This document shows positions 15,042 to 23,707 of a stretch of DNA of 64,000 nt, piece after piece (the first letter of the stretch is position 1; the number at the start of each line of letters is the position of its first letter). The notes beneath the pieces were generated by a model. That model ran no database searches, had not been told where the DNA came from, and was given only the letters and a program-made list of their open reading frames with translations. Source of the DNA: CAVXUB01 sp963764805 (lineage in GTDB: Bacteria > Actinomycetota > Acidimicrobiia > Acidimicrobiales > Bog-793). Location of the stretch: the NCBI GenBank assembly GCA_963764805.1, contig CAVXUB010000002.1, forward strand, positions 186,001-250,000. Direction: 5' to 3'. Made by a program: the position numbers and the translations under genes.

Positions 15042-16622
15042 ATGTCGAGCCGCATCAGCTCTCGCCGCGCCGCCGCCGGGGTCGTGATCGCCCTGGCAAT
15101 GGGTGCTGCCGGCTGCGCGGGCGCCTCGACCGACGGCGTGTCGACGACAGGACCGCAGGCGCAGGTGTCGTCGACGACCGCAGGGGAGAGGGGATTGCCT
15201 GCCGCGGTGCTGCGTTTCGCGCCTTGTGATCGACAGTTCCGCTGCGCCAAGCTCGCCGTCCCAATCTCCTACTCCGATCCCGCGGCCGGGACGACCAGCA
15301 TCGAGGTCGTGGAGCTGCCGGCATCAGGCTCTTCGCCGGTGGGCGACATGGTGCTCAACCCGGGGGGCCCCGGCGAATCAGGAGTGCAGTACCTGGAGGA
15401 AGCCTGGTCGAGCTTCCCTCCCTTGATCCGCCAGAGGTTCTCACTCGTCAGCTTCGACCCGCGGGGCATCGGGCAGAGCTCGCCCGTCCAGTGCCTGACA
15501 CCGGCCGGTATCCGCTCCTACATGGCGCTCGATCCCGCACCAGTCACCCCGCCTGAGATCGCCGAGGTGGTGGCGGCCAATCGCTCGCTCGCCGAAGGAT
15601 GCCAACGCTCGCTCAGCCCCCTGATGCTCGCCAATCTCGGCACGGCGAACGTGGCGCGCGACATGGACAGGCTGCGACAGGCGTTGGGCCAATCCAAGCT
15701 GACCTACTTCGGCTACTCGTACGGCACCTACCTCGGCGCCGAGTACGCCGAGCTGTTCCCGCACAAAGTCCGGGCGATGGTGCTCGACGGCGCGGTCGAC
15801 CCGGCGCTCGGGATCGAGCAGTTCCTGTACGGGCAGGGTGCCGGCTTCGAGCAGGACCTGCACGACTTCCTTGGCTGGTGTGCGACGAGCGGCCAGTGCG
15901 GCCCCATCTCTTCGTCCAGAACGGGGGCCGGAGCGGACGCCGCGTTCAGCGCCCTCTTCCGGCGTTTCGAGCAGGGGCTGGTCCTCGACGCGTCGCTGCC
16001 GGCCGCCGAGGAGGGGGGCCATACCGTCGATCTCGGGATATTCGAGATCGGCGTGATCTCGGGGCTCTACAGCCCCGGCTCGTGGCCGTCACTCGGCCAG
16101 ACGTTGGCGGAGGCGGAGCACGGCAACGGGACCGACCTCGCCGAGCTCGCCGATCAGTACGCCGGCGAGAGCGGCGACGGCAAATACTCCAACATCGTCT
16201 CGGCGAACCTCGCCATCTTCTGCGTCGACCACAGCGCACCCATCCCGCTCTCGGCCTACCCCTCGCTGGCGGCGAGCTGGGCCCGGACGGAGCCGGACTT
16301 CGGCGCCGCGCTCGCCTGGTCGGCCCTCCCGTGCAGCATCTGGCCGGCTCCCGCCAGCGGTCATCCCGCGCCCGCCAGTGCGCCCGGCCTTCCTCCTGTC
16401 GTCGTCGTCGGCTCAACCCACGATCCCGCCACCCCGTATGCATGGGCGCAGGCCCTGGCCAGCCAGTTGCCGGGCGCCGTCCTGCTCACCAGGTCCGGAG
16501 ACGGCCACACCGCCTACCAGTTCTCGTCCTGCGTGAGGAACCTGGTGGACCGCTACTTGCTGACTCTTGGGTTGCCGCCGAGAGGGACCGTCTGCCCGTC
16601 GGATGGCTACGGCCTGCCATGA
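15042..16622 (+). CDS. Secreted alpha/beta-hydrolase lipoprotein, tripeptidyl aminopeptidase-like (SlpD/TAP family)
   Basis: The N-terminus is a lipoprotein signal (RRAAAGVVIALAMGAAGC) with the lipidated Cys at residue 25. The catalytic triad of an exported peptidase is visible: FGYSYGTYLG (nucleophile Ser), GSTHDPATPY near the C-terminus (Asp) and GDGHTAY (His). NPGGPGESG and DPRGIGQSS are the oxyanion-hole and strand motifs of this family. The C-terminal TAP-like domain is present, ending near CVRNLVDRYLLTLGLPP. Length (526 residues) is normal. Streptomyces members release tripeptides from extracellular proteins, but the real substrate here is unknown. It is divergent from ppa with only 49 bp between the starts. 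Confidence 0.9.
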   Translation: MSSRISSRRAAAGVVIALAMGAAGCAGASTDGVSTTGPQAQVSSTTAGERGLPAAVLRFAPCDRQFRCAKLAVPISYSDPAAGTTSIEVVELPASGSSPVGDMVLNPGGPGESGVQYLEEAWSSFPPLIRQRFSLVSFDPRGIGQSSPVQCLTPAGIRSYMALDPAPVTPPEIAEVVAANRSLAEGCQRSLSPLMLANLGTANVARDMDRLRQALGQSKLTYFGYSYGTYLGAEYAELFPHKVRAMVLDGAVDPALGIEQFLYGQGAGFEQDLHDFLGWCATSGQCGPISSSRTGAGADAAFSALFRRFEQGLVLDASLPAAEEGGHTVDLGIFEIGVISGLYSPGSWPSLGQTLAEAEHGNGTDLAELADQYAGESGDGKYSNIVSANLAIFCVDHSAPIPLSAYPSLAASWARTEPDFGAALAWSALPCSIWPAPASGHPAPASAPGLPPVVVVGSTHDPATPYAWAQALASQLPGAVLLTRSGDGHTAYQFSSCVRNLVDRYLLTLGLPPRGTVCPSDGYGLP

Positions 16623-16632
16623 GGGACTCGGG

Positions 16633-16910
16633 CTAGGTCGCCTGCGGCGGTTCTGGATCGAGGTGCTCCGGATCGGCGGTGAAGCCCACCCCGGCGCGGA
16701 CGCTGGTCGTGGCCGAGAGGATGGTGCTCCTGACGGACGGTCGTTCGGTACGACTCACGCTTGCGGTGAGGAGTGCAGAGCCACGACCGTGAGCGCCGTC
16801 GCCGCCAGCCCGATGAGGGCGAAGGTGCGCTCTCCCGCGATCGAGCCGCGCAGCTTCCGCTCGAAACCCACCGCGTAACCGAGCCCGGGCAGACGCGCGG
16901 TGGCCAGGAT
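16633..16910 (-). pseudogene. Remnant of an MgtC/SapB-family membrane protein
   Basis: On the minus strand, downstream of the ABC ATPase stop, an open frame from about 16910 to a TGA at 16757-16755 encodes GFERKLRGSIAGERTFALIG followed by a hydrophobic stretch. The G-x-E-R-x-x-R-x-x-x-A-G-x-R-T spacing is the N-terminal signature of MgtC/SapB proteins. There is no start codon before the signature apart from an in-frame GTG within it, and the rest of the protein is missing. A second high-GC3 frame (GTG 16758 to TAG 16633, 41 residues) overlaps the first stop (GTGA) but is not recognisable. This is probably a decayed gene fragment. Confidence 0.5.
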
Positions 16911-16914
16911 CCCG

Positions 16915-17697
16915 TTACGCCGGGGCGTCCGGCACGTGCTCGGTCAGCTGCCCCTTGCCTATGCGTACGATGCGCCTGCACATCTCGGCCACCTCCATGT
17001 CGTGGGTGGCGATGACGACGATGCTGCCCGCTGCGGCACGGGCGAGGAAGAGGTTCATCGCCCGCTCGCGATTGTCGGCATCGAGCTCGGCGGTCGGCTC
17101 GTCCGCCAGGAGGAGGAAGGGCTCGCCCGCAAGTGCGCGTGCGATCGCCACCCTTTGCTGCTGGCCGCCCGAAAGGGTCTCTGCAAGCTGGCGCGCCGAG
17201 GCGGTGAGGCCGAGCGACTCGAGCGCCTCCTCGCTCCGCCGGCGGATCATCGGCTTCTGCATCCGCCTGGCCTGAAGAGGCAGGGCGACGTTCTCGATGG
17301 CCGTCAGGGCGGGCGCCAGCCCGAGCGTCTGCAGCACGATCGCCTGGCGGTCCGGCGCGTCCGCCGGTGGACCGTCGAGCCTCACCTTGCCCTCGTCGGG
17401 AGGCAGCAGACCGGCGAGCACGAGCATCAGCGTCGTCTTGCCCGACCCCGACGGACCCGTGATCGCCAGCGTCTCGCCCGCAGCGACTTCGAGATCGACT
17501 CCGTCGAGGATCGTGCGGCCTGCCACCGCATAGCGAAGTCCCTCGGCGACGAGGGAGCCTCGAGGCCCGGCAAGGGTGGTGGTGCCAGTGGTGGTGCCAC
17601 CGGGACCGGCTGCCGCGGCGCCGCCTGCGGCTGTACCGGCGCCGGCTGTACCGGCGGCGCCTGGCGGCGCCCGCCACTCTTCAGCGCCACTCTTCAT
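16915..17697 (-). CDS. ABC transporter ATP-binding protein (LolD/MacB-like)
   Basis: The 260-residue ATPase has Walker A GPSGSGKTT, signature ETLSGGQQQRVAIARAL, Walker B LLLADEPT and the H-loop THDMEVAE. The sequence is of the LolD/MacB class that powers FtsX-like permeases. The first 45 residues are an Ala/Gly/Thr low-complexity extension; an internal GTG near residue 51 could be the real start. It lies 24 nt downstream of the other ATPase and is the last gene of a permease-ATPase-ATPase operon. Two ATPases with one permease suggest a heterodimeric motor. Confidence 0.88.
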   Translation of the reverse strand: MKSGAEEWRAPPGAAGTAGAGTAAGGAAAAGPGGTTTGTTTLAGPRGSLVAEGLRYAVAGRTILDGVDLEVAAGETLAITGPSGSGKTTLMLVLAGLLPPDEGKVRLDGPPADAPDRQAIVLQTLGLAPALTAIENVALPLQARRMQKPMIRRRSEEALESLGLTASARQLAETLSGGQQQRVAIARALAGEPFLLLADEPTAELDADNRERAMNLFLARAAAGSIVVIATHDMEVAEMCRRIVRIGKGQLTEHVPDAPA

Positions 17698-17721
17698 CGC
17701 CGCCCCTTCATCGTCGGTTCC

Positions 17722-18666
17722 TCATCTCGGCCGCTCGCTCGACTCGTGATCGCCCGCACCCTCCAACAGGGCTGCCGCATCGCCGGCGAGGATGGCTTGC
17801 TCCGTCTCGGAGTAGCCGGCGTGCCGGAGGTCTACTCCGTGCGCGTGGGGGATGATGCGGATCAAGGTGTCCGGTGGGAGGATCTCCAGCACGTCGGGGG
17901 GCAGGTGGACAGAGCCGTCCCTGCCGACGACGGCGTACTCGACACCCTGGCGCCCCTCGCTCGACACCCGACCGTCGCGCATCGTGACCGTGCGGGGCAT
18001 GGCGGCCGCCACCGCCGGATCGTGAGTCACCGTCACGACGGTCGATCCGATCTGCCGGTTGATCTCGTGCAGGAGCTCGAGCACCGAGTCGCGGGCGTCG
18101 GCGTCCACCTGGCTCGTCGGCTCGTCCACGAGCAGCAGGCGGGGCCCGCTGGCAGCGGCGGCGGCCAGCGCTATCCGTTGCTGCTCGCCGCCCGAGAGGG
18201 CGTTCACGGGGGTGTCGACGAGCGATCCCAGGCCCAGACCGGCGAGCAGGTTCTCGGGCGGCAGTTCGAAGTCGAGGTCGTCGTCCGGGTCCTGACCTTT
18301 TTGCGCCTGTGCCTTGGCGCCGCGCTGCGCGAACCAGATGTTCTCGGCGGCCGTGGCATAGGGGAGGAGGTTGCGGCTGGCGTCCTGCAGCACGAGGGCC
18401 ACGTCCAGGGCTCGCATCCGTTGCAGTGCCCGCGGTGACATCCGGTTGACGTCGTAAGGGCCGACCAGCACCTTCCCGGCGGACGAGCGGAGCAGGCCGG
18501 CAAGCAGCGCCAGCACCGTCGACTTGCCAGAACCGGAGGCGCCGAGGAGGGCGACCATCTCACCCTTGGCGACGTCGAGGTCGAACCCTCGCAGGGCGAC
18601 CACGTCCCCATCGGTCATCGGATAGAGGTGCACCACGCTCGTGCAGTGGACGTCGATACCGGCCAT
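17722..18666 (-). CDS. ABC transporter ATP-binding protein (FtsX-permease partner)
   Basis: This 314-residue ATPase has Walker A GASGSGKST (about residues 42-50), Q-loop LVLQDASRN, signature NALSGGEQQRIALAAA, Walker B LLLVDEPTSQVD and H-loop VTHDP. An acidic insert (KGQDPDDDLDFELPPEN) precedes the signature. A C-terminal extension of about 75 residues (SVHLPPDVLEILPPDTLIRII...) is not part of the ATPase core and may bind the permease. ATG 18666 follows the permease stop by one nucleotide, so translation is probably coupled. Cargo is unknown; relatives export lipids, peptides or drugs or act mechanically on the cell envelope. Confidence 0.88.
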   Translation of the reverse strand: MAGIDVHCTSVVHLYPMTDGDVVALRGFDLDVAKGEMVALLGASGSGKSTVLALLAGLLRSSAGKVLVGPYDVNRMSPRALQRMRALDVALVLQDASRNLLPYATAAENIWFAQRGAKAQAQKGQDPDDDLDFELPPENLLAGLGLGSLVDTPVNALSGGEQQRIALAAAAASGPRLLLVDEPTSQVDADARDSVLELLHEINRQIGSTVVTVTHDPAVAAAMPRTVTMRDGRVSSEGRQGVEYAVVGRDGSVHLPPDVLEILPPDTLIRIIPHAHGVDLRHAGYSETEQAILAGDAAALLEGAGDHESSERPR

Positions 18667-18667
18667 C

Positions 18668-21600
18668 TCAGACCTCGATCCGCAACAGGGCGGGTGTCGC
18701 CGGCAAGGTGACCGTGGCCGCGCTCAACGAGGCGGCCGCGGTCAACAGGACTCCTGCAGCGGCCGTCAGCAGCACCAGGATCACCACCGGCAACGCGAAA
18801 CTGAGCGCGGGGCCGGGTGGTACGGACGAGAACTCGGGCACCGACGGCAGTGCGAGCAGACCGGCTGCAACACCTGAGACGACGCCGAGTACCAGCCCGG
18901 CGGCGATGACGATCGCCTGCTCGCCGAGCATCGCACGGAACAACGTCCGGCGGGCGATTCCGGAAGCCTCGAGCGCCGCTACCTCCACCGACCTGCGGCG
19001 GGCGCTGACGAAGGCCGTGAAGACGGTGGTCCCAGCGGCGAGGAGGGCAGCCGCCACGGCCGCGAAGAGGAACAGCGCATATGAGAGGGCGACGCCCGAG
19101 CGGTTGATCCCTTGCAGCGTTTGCGCCTCGGTGGCGGTCGACGTGACGGTCACGCCCTCTGCGGCCAACCGGGACGTGATCTGCCCGGCGTTCGCAGTCG
19201 GCGACAGCCAGACCTGCTGCACGGCGTTCACGGTCGAGGTGGTGAGCTCCCGGTCGGCGAGCGTCAGGTCGACCATCACCGCGTGGTTGCCGAAGCCCGG
19301 GATCGCAGGAAGGGTGATGCCCGCCGAGACGGTCAGGTTGCTGTCGTCGAGGTTGGTGGCGGGCGTGGCATCGGGATTGTTGCCCGGTACACCCCCCGGT
19401 CCCGGGTTCGGCGTTATCAGTGCCGGCAGGTACTGCGGTGTGACGTCGGCGGTGATCGAACCCTCCGGGTTGCCGTTGACCTCCGGGACGAAGTACTGCA
19501 GCGCCTTGCCGCCGTTCGGGGTGGCTACGACCGACATCCGCCCCGGAGAGTTGATCGTCCAGTACGTCTGGTTCATGAACTGCGAGGGCAACGGCGTCCA
19601 GCGACTGCCCGAGAGTGCCTGGGGGCTGGAGATGACCATCGAGATCGATGCTGACGGGTAGGCGGGATCGAAGGACGGGTTCCAGTAAGGGGCGATGCCG
19701 ACCAGCCGGCAGGACCGGGAGCACGATCCGGACGTCGAACCTGTGTAGGTATGGGTGCCCTTCAGCATCGGTCCGAGCTGGACTATGACCGGCACCTGGT
19801 AGGTGTTGTCGAACAGCGACACCTGGAGATCGGTGGCTGGTTTGACCGCCTGCGCCAGGTCGATCGTCATCCGCATCTCCGTGCCCTGCACCAGGATCGG
19901 CGCGTTCGTCGGCGGGTCGAGGTAGCGGGCCACGGTTGCGGCCGTCTTCTGGCTGAGGCCCTGCGGCCAGTAGGCGACGCTGGCCAGCCTCGGGCTGTCC
20001 ACGGCGGCGAGGGTGGCGAGGCCGTAGTTGAGCGACTCGACCGCCATCGCCTGCTTGCCGCTCGGATCGGCTTTACGCACCGCCGACACGAGGTCGACGC
20101 CGGTCTTGGTCTGGACGGTGAGGACGCGGCTGGCCCCCGAGAGGAGCTCGGCGCGAAGTGTCCAGTTGCGATGGGCGACGGCGTAGCCGGCCACGGCGAA
20201 GCACGCCAGTCCCATTGCCACAGCCAGCACGACGATCTGCCTCAACAGCGCCGGGCGCCTCACCACTTGTCGCACCGTCAAGAAGAGCGCCACGTAACGG
20301 GAATCCCGAGTCGGCCTCATCAGCGCGCGGCAGGCGATCGGCAGCAAACGGGCGCCGATCACTGCCAGGCCGATGGCGATCAGCGCCGGCGCCACGATGG
20401 CGAGCGGGTCAGTCTTGGCGCCTGAGAGCACGCCGCTCACCGACAGCTGCACGACGCCCGCCACTGCGAGGGTCAACGCGGCGATGTCGGCGACGAGCGT
20501 CGCCACGCGAGCGCCCTGGTCACCTCGGCTGCGCGCCCGCGAGCCGATGCGGCTTGCCAGCACCTGGCGGGAGCCGAGAGCGAGCGCGAGCAGACCGCCG
20601 GCCATGGCACACAGCCCCGCCGCGACACCGAGTGCCGTGAGAGTCACGGGGACTCCGGGCCCGAGCAGGCTGGGCGCGGCGAGCCGGACGGCGACGTAGG
20701 CCAGGGCGATGCCGATCGGGGCGGCGAGCATGAGGACGACGGCCGGTTCGCTGAGCGCCACGGCCGCAGTGGCGAGACGGGGGTAGCCGCGCAGCTTGGC
20801 GACCGCCACGTCGTGCTCGCGGGACTCGGTGGTGCGGGATACGACGCCGTAGAGGACGAACAGCGACAGCATCACCAGCTCCAGCCCGACCACCACGATG
20901 ATGGTCGCCATCTGGTGCTCCTGGGTGGCCGCGGCCGAGGCAACCCCGCCCAGCCCGCTCGTCACCGAAACGACGTCACGCGCCTGCAGGTTCCCACCGA
21001 TCCCGGAGATCGCCGAGACGACCCGGTCGATGTTGTCGGTGGTGATCGCCTTGGTCTGCAGGGGGATCTGAGCCGAGACGTAGATGGCCTCCGGCGACAC
21101 GTCTGCCAGCACGGTGGCCTGCGAGCCGAACAGGTAGTCGAGGGTCTCGAGCGGACCGCTGCCGTAGCCTGTCCCGTAGGTGAACGGGTCCTCGCCCCAC
21201 CAGAAGGAGTTCGCCGGATCCGGCTCGTAGAAGCCGCTGATCGTGACCGTCGGAGGTTTGCCGGACGGGACGCTCAACGACAACGCCTGGCCGATCCTCC
21301 AGTGGGCGAAAGCCGCACTGCGGGTGCTGACGATCACCTGGCCGAGCCCCGACGGGCAGTGCCCGGACACGATCCGCACCTGCTGGCAGACGCCCGTGCG
21401 GCTCTCGAGGTAGGAGCGGTAGCCCTCGCCCTTCTTGGTTACGGGCGGGATGGTCCAGGACCCGTTGGCGGTGTAGATGGGAGTTCCCAGCCAGTGCTGG
21501 CCGTGCTCTGTCGCAAGCAGCTGACCGACGGCTTGCTGCATCGTGCTCATAGCTGTCAGCTGGCCGGGGATCGGCTGCAGGTTCACGCCGACGGTCGTGT

Positions 21601-21955
21601 TCTGGGCTCCCGCCAGAGCGGAGGTGAGCACCAGGCGATCGGCAGCACTCAGGTACAAGAACCCGGCCGTAGCGGAGAAGGTCGCGATGGAGGCGATCAC
21701 CAGCAGGGCGAAAAGAGGCAGGGCCCGCCAGCGCAGGGAGCGGGCGTGGAGGTGCCAGCGAAGCGACGCGGGCTTCGTCGGGCGCACACCGGCGGCCCTG
21801 CGATCACCCTGTTGCCTGTCGGGGACCTGTTGCTGGGATGGCTGGCCTGGCTGCCGGGCTACGCCGGGATCGGGGTCGTCGATGTAGCGGCGGTGGCCAG
21901 CCTCGTCGCGGATCGTGCCGCCGCCCGATCCCTCCTCTGGACCCCTCCGACCCAC
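18668..21955 (-). CDS. Large FtsX-like ABC permease (MacB/LolE class)
   Basis: This protein of 1095 residues has two FtsX-type halves. It starts with an Arg/Gln-rich cytosolic segment, then a first transmembrane helix (LPLFALLVIASIATFSATAG), a large extracytoplasmic region, a central membrane block, a second large external region with prolines and disulfide-capable cysteines, and a final FtsX block (SGVALSYALFLFAAV...RRRSVEVAALEASG...). The start GTG 21955 is set by GAAGGAG at 21967-21961, 5 nt upstream; the longer frame to 22243 overlaps def and has no such site. It is the first gene of an operon with the two ATPases. Confidence 0.85.
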   Translation of the reverse strand: MGRRGPEEGSGGGTIRDEAGHRRYIDDPDPGVARQPGQPSQQQVPDRQQGDRRAAGVRPTKPASLRWHLHARSLRWRALPLFALLVIASIATFSATAGFLYLSAADRLVLTSALAGAQNTTVGVNLQPIPGQLTAMSTMQQAVGQLLATEHGQHWLGTPIYTANGSWTIPPVTKKGEGYRSYLESRTGVCQQVRIVSGHCPSGLGQVIVSTRSAAFAHWRIGQALSLSVPSGKPPTVTISGFYEPDPANSFWWGEDPFTYGTGYGSGPLETLDYLFGSQATVLADVSPEAIYVSAQIPLQTKAITTDNIDRVVSAISGIGGNLQARDVVSVTSGLGGVASAAATQEHQMATIIVVVGLELVMLSLFVLYGVVSRTTESREHDVAVAKLRGYPRLATAAVALSEPAVVLMLAAPIGIALAYVAVRLAAPSLLGPGVPVTLTALGVAAGLCAMAGGLLALALGSRQVLASRIGSRARSRGDQGARVATLVADIAALTLAVAGVVQLSVSGVLSGAKTDPLAIVAPALIAIGLAVIGARLLPIACRALMRPTRDSRYVALFLTVRQVVRRPALLRQIVVLAVAMGLACFAVAGYAVAHRNWTLRAELLSGASRVLTVQTKTGVDLVSAVRKADPSGKQAMAVESLNYGLATLAAVDSPRLASVAYWPQGLSQKTAATVARYLDPPTNAPILVQGTEMRMTIDLAQAVKPATDLQVSLFDNTYQVPVIVQLGPMLKGTHTYTGSTSGSCSRSCRLVGIAPYWNPSFDPAYPSASISMVISSPQALSGSRWTPLPSQFMNQTYWTINSPGRMSVVATPNGGKALQYFVPEVNGNPEGSITADVTPQYLPALITPNPGPGGVPGNNPDATPATNLDDSNLTVSAGITLPAIPGFGNHAVMVDLTLADRELTTSTVNAVQQVWLSPTANAGQITSRLAAEGVTVTSTATEAQTLQGINRSGVALSYALFLFAAVAAALLAAGTTVFTAFVSARRRSVEVAALEASGIARRTLFRAMLGEQAIVIAAGLVLGVVSGVAAGLLALPSVPEFSSVPPGPALSFALPVVILVLLTAAAGVLLTAAASLSAATVTLPATPALLRIEV

Positions 21956-22118
21956 CGCCCCTCCTTCCCGGCGGCGAAGCCGGGTCCGGTCATGCGCTCT
22001 CGAAGCGCCATTATGACGAAGCGGTAACGCCACGTCACGGCTTCGTAATGATGCCCTGTTAAACCTACTGCCGCCAGAACAGCCGCGGCGAGCGGAGGCG
22101 GCAGGCAGCGTCTGTACC

Positions 22119-22670
22119 ATGTCGGCCGTGGCCACGTACCCGATCCGCGTATTCGGAGACCCGGTGCTCCGCCAGCGTGCCGCCGAGGTGGACAACGTCG
22201 ACGGGAAGCTCGTGCGGCTGGCGCAGGACATGGTCGAGACCATGTACGACGCGCCGGGCGTAGGTCTGGCCGCTCCCCAGGTCGGCGTGCAGAAGCGGAT
22301 GTTCGTCTACGACGCCGGCGACGGCCCTCACACCATCCTCAACCCCGAGATCGTCGAGAGCCGCGGCGAGTGGGAGTACGAGGAGGGTTGCCTGTCCGTC
22401 CCCGACTTGTCCTGGCCGATCACCAGGCCCAACGAGGTGCACCTGCGGGGGGTCGATCTGGAGGGGAACACCGTCGACATCGAGGCGGACGAGTTCCTCG
22501 GGCGCGTCTTCCAGCACGAGCTCGACCACCTCGACGGAGTCCTGCTGCTGGAGCGGCTGGACGAGGAGCAGCGCAAGGAGGCGATGAGGGTCCTGCGGGG
22601 TCGTGTCCTCGGGTACGAGCCTTCGCGCCGTGAGCGGCGTCTCGCCAGGCGCGGCACCCGCGAGCTCTGA
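22119..22670 (+). CDS. def: Peptide deformylase
   Basis: This 183-residue metalloenzyme removes the formyl group from the initiator methionine of nascent proteins. All three signatures are present: GVGLAAPQVG (motif 1, about residues 48-57), EGCLSVP (motif 2, metal Cys) and QHELDHLDG (motif 3, two metal His and catalytic Glu). The C-terminal Arg-rich tail (SRRERRLARR) is common in actinobacteria. fmt follows directly, giving the classical def-fmt pair for start-Met formylation and deformylation. The stop lies inside the first copy of a 22-bp direct repeat. Confidence 0.96.
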   Translation: MSAVATYPIRVFGDPVLRQRAAEVDNVDGKLVRLAQDMVETMYDAPGVGLAAPQVGVQKRMFVYDAGDGPHTILNPEIVESRGEWEYEEGCLSVPDLSWPITRPNEVHLRGVDLEGNTVDIEADEFLGRVFQHELDHLDGVLLLERLDEEQRKEAMRVLRGRVLGYEPSRRERRLARRGTREL

Positions 22671-22714
22671 ACCCACGTTCCCACCCTGACGCCCCGCGAG
22701 CTCTGAACCTACGT
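22657..22714 (+). repeat. Direct repeat across the def-fmt junction
   Basis: The 22-bp segment beginning CCCGCGAGCTCTGAACC occurs at 22657-22678 and 22693-22714 with a single mismatch (period 36). The first copy holds the def stop codon and the second covers the place where the fmt start should be. A 5-bp tandem (CTCGT twice) follows at about 22715-22724. Confidence 0.8.
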
Positions 22715-23628
22715 CTCGTCTCGTCTTCCTCGGAACCCCGCAGCTGGCCGTGTGGCCATTACGTGCGCTGGCGGCGGCGGGTCATGACATCGCCGGCGTC
22801 GTCACCGGCGCTGACCGCAGGCGCGGGCGCGGCAGCGAGCTGTCACCGTCGCCGGTCAAGCGGGCTGCGCTCGAGCTCGGCATCCCGCTGCTCGTCAACG
22901 TCGCCGACGTCACGCAGGTGGGCGCCGAGCTCGGGGTGGTGGTGGCATTCGGGAGGCTCGTGAAGCCGGATGTGCTGGATCGCCTGCCGATGGTCAACCT
23001 GCACTTCTCGCTGCTGCCCCGCTGGCGCGGCGCTGCTCCGGTCGAGCGGGCGCTGCTGGCGGGCGACAAGCGGACCGGGGTCTGCCTGATGGCGCTCGAG
23101 GAGGGTCTCGACACGGGTCCGGTATACGGCTGCGTAGAGACTCCGATCGGACCGCGCGAGACGGCCGCCGCGCTCGCCGAGCGTCTGAGCCTTTTGGGCA
23201 CCGAGCTGCTCGTGGAGAGGTTGTCGGACTTGCCGGTGTCGCTCGGGTCACCTGCGCCGCAGAAGGGCGAGAGCACCTACGCCGCCAAGCTGGACCCGGG
23301 TGAGCTGCACATCGACTGGACCGCTACGGCAACGGCGATCGATCGATTGGTGCGGGTGGGGCGGGCCTGGACGCTCTTCCGGGGGAAGCGGTTGATCGTC
23401 GTTCGTGCGGAGCCTCTCGGCGGCGACGGTGGCTCGCCGGCGGAGGGCTTGCCGCTGGCCAGCTTGCCCCCGGCCGGCTTGCCGGTGGGGTCGCTGAAGG
23501 GGGAGCTGGTGGCCACCGGCGGCGGGTGGCTGCAGCTGCTGGAAGTGCAGCCTGAAGGCAAGCCGTCGATGGCTGCGGACGAATGGGCACGGGGGGCGCG
23601 GCCACAGCAGGGGGAGCTGCTCGGGTGA
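22711..23628 (+). CDS. fmt: Methionyl-tRNA formyltransferase, start codon unclear
   Basis: Formylates Met-tRNA(fMet) using 10-formyl-THF. The conserved N-terminal strand RLVFLGTPQLAVWPL begins at about 22717, and NLHFSLLPRWRGAAPV (catalytic Asn, His) and EEGLDTGPVY (catalytic Asp) follow, then the C-terminal OB-like domain. The frame is open from 22690, but no ATG, GTG or TTG precedes the first strand. ACG at 22711 would give a family-like N-terminus, while the first canonical codon, GTG 22750, would delete the first strand of the Rossmann fold. A CTG at 22703 would work only if one CTCGT unit were removed. So either a non-canonical start is used or an indel is present. Confidence 0.88.
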   Translation, partial: TSRLVFLGTPQLAVWPLRALAAAGHDIAGVVTGADRRRGRGSELSPSPVKRAALELGIPLLVNVADVTQVGAELGVVVAFGRLVKPDVLDRLPMVNLHFSLLPRWRGAAPVERALLAGDKRTGVCLMALEEGLDTGPVYGCVETPIGPRETAAALAERLSLLGTELLVERLSDLPVSLGSPAPQKGESTYAAKLDPGELHIDWTATATAIDRLVRVGRAWTLFRGKRLIVVRAEPLGGDGGSPAEGLPLASLPPAGLPVGSLKGELVATGGGWLQLLEVQPEGKPSMAADEWARGARPQQGELLG

Positions 23629-23707
23629 GCGCTCCGTTGGGTGGCCCCGGTGCGCGCTCGGTCGTTGTGCTCCCGTGACTGCGGATCCTCGGCGGTAGTG
23701 TCGGCTG

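Noticed and set aside
18708..19661. Plus-strand 317-codon frame inside the permease gene
   Set aside because: Antisense to a well-supported permease, Ala/Thr-rich with no domain or ribosome-binding site.
21956..22243. N-terminal extension of the permease toward def
   Set aside because: The ribosome-binding site GAAGGAG places the start at 21955; the extension would overlap the def coding region.
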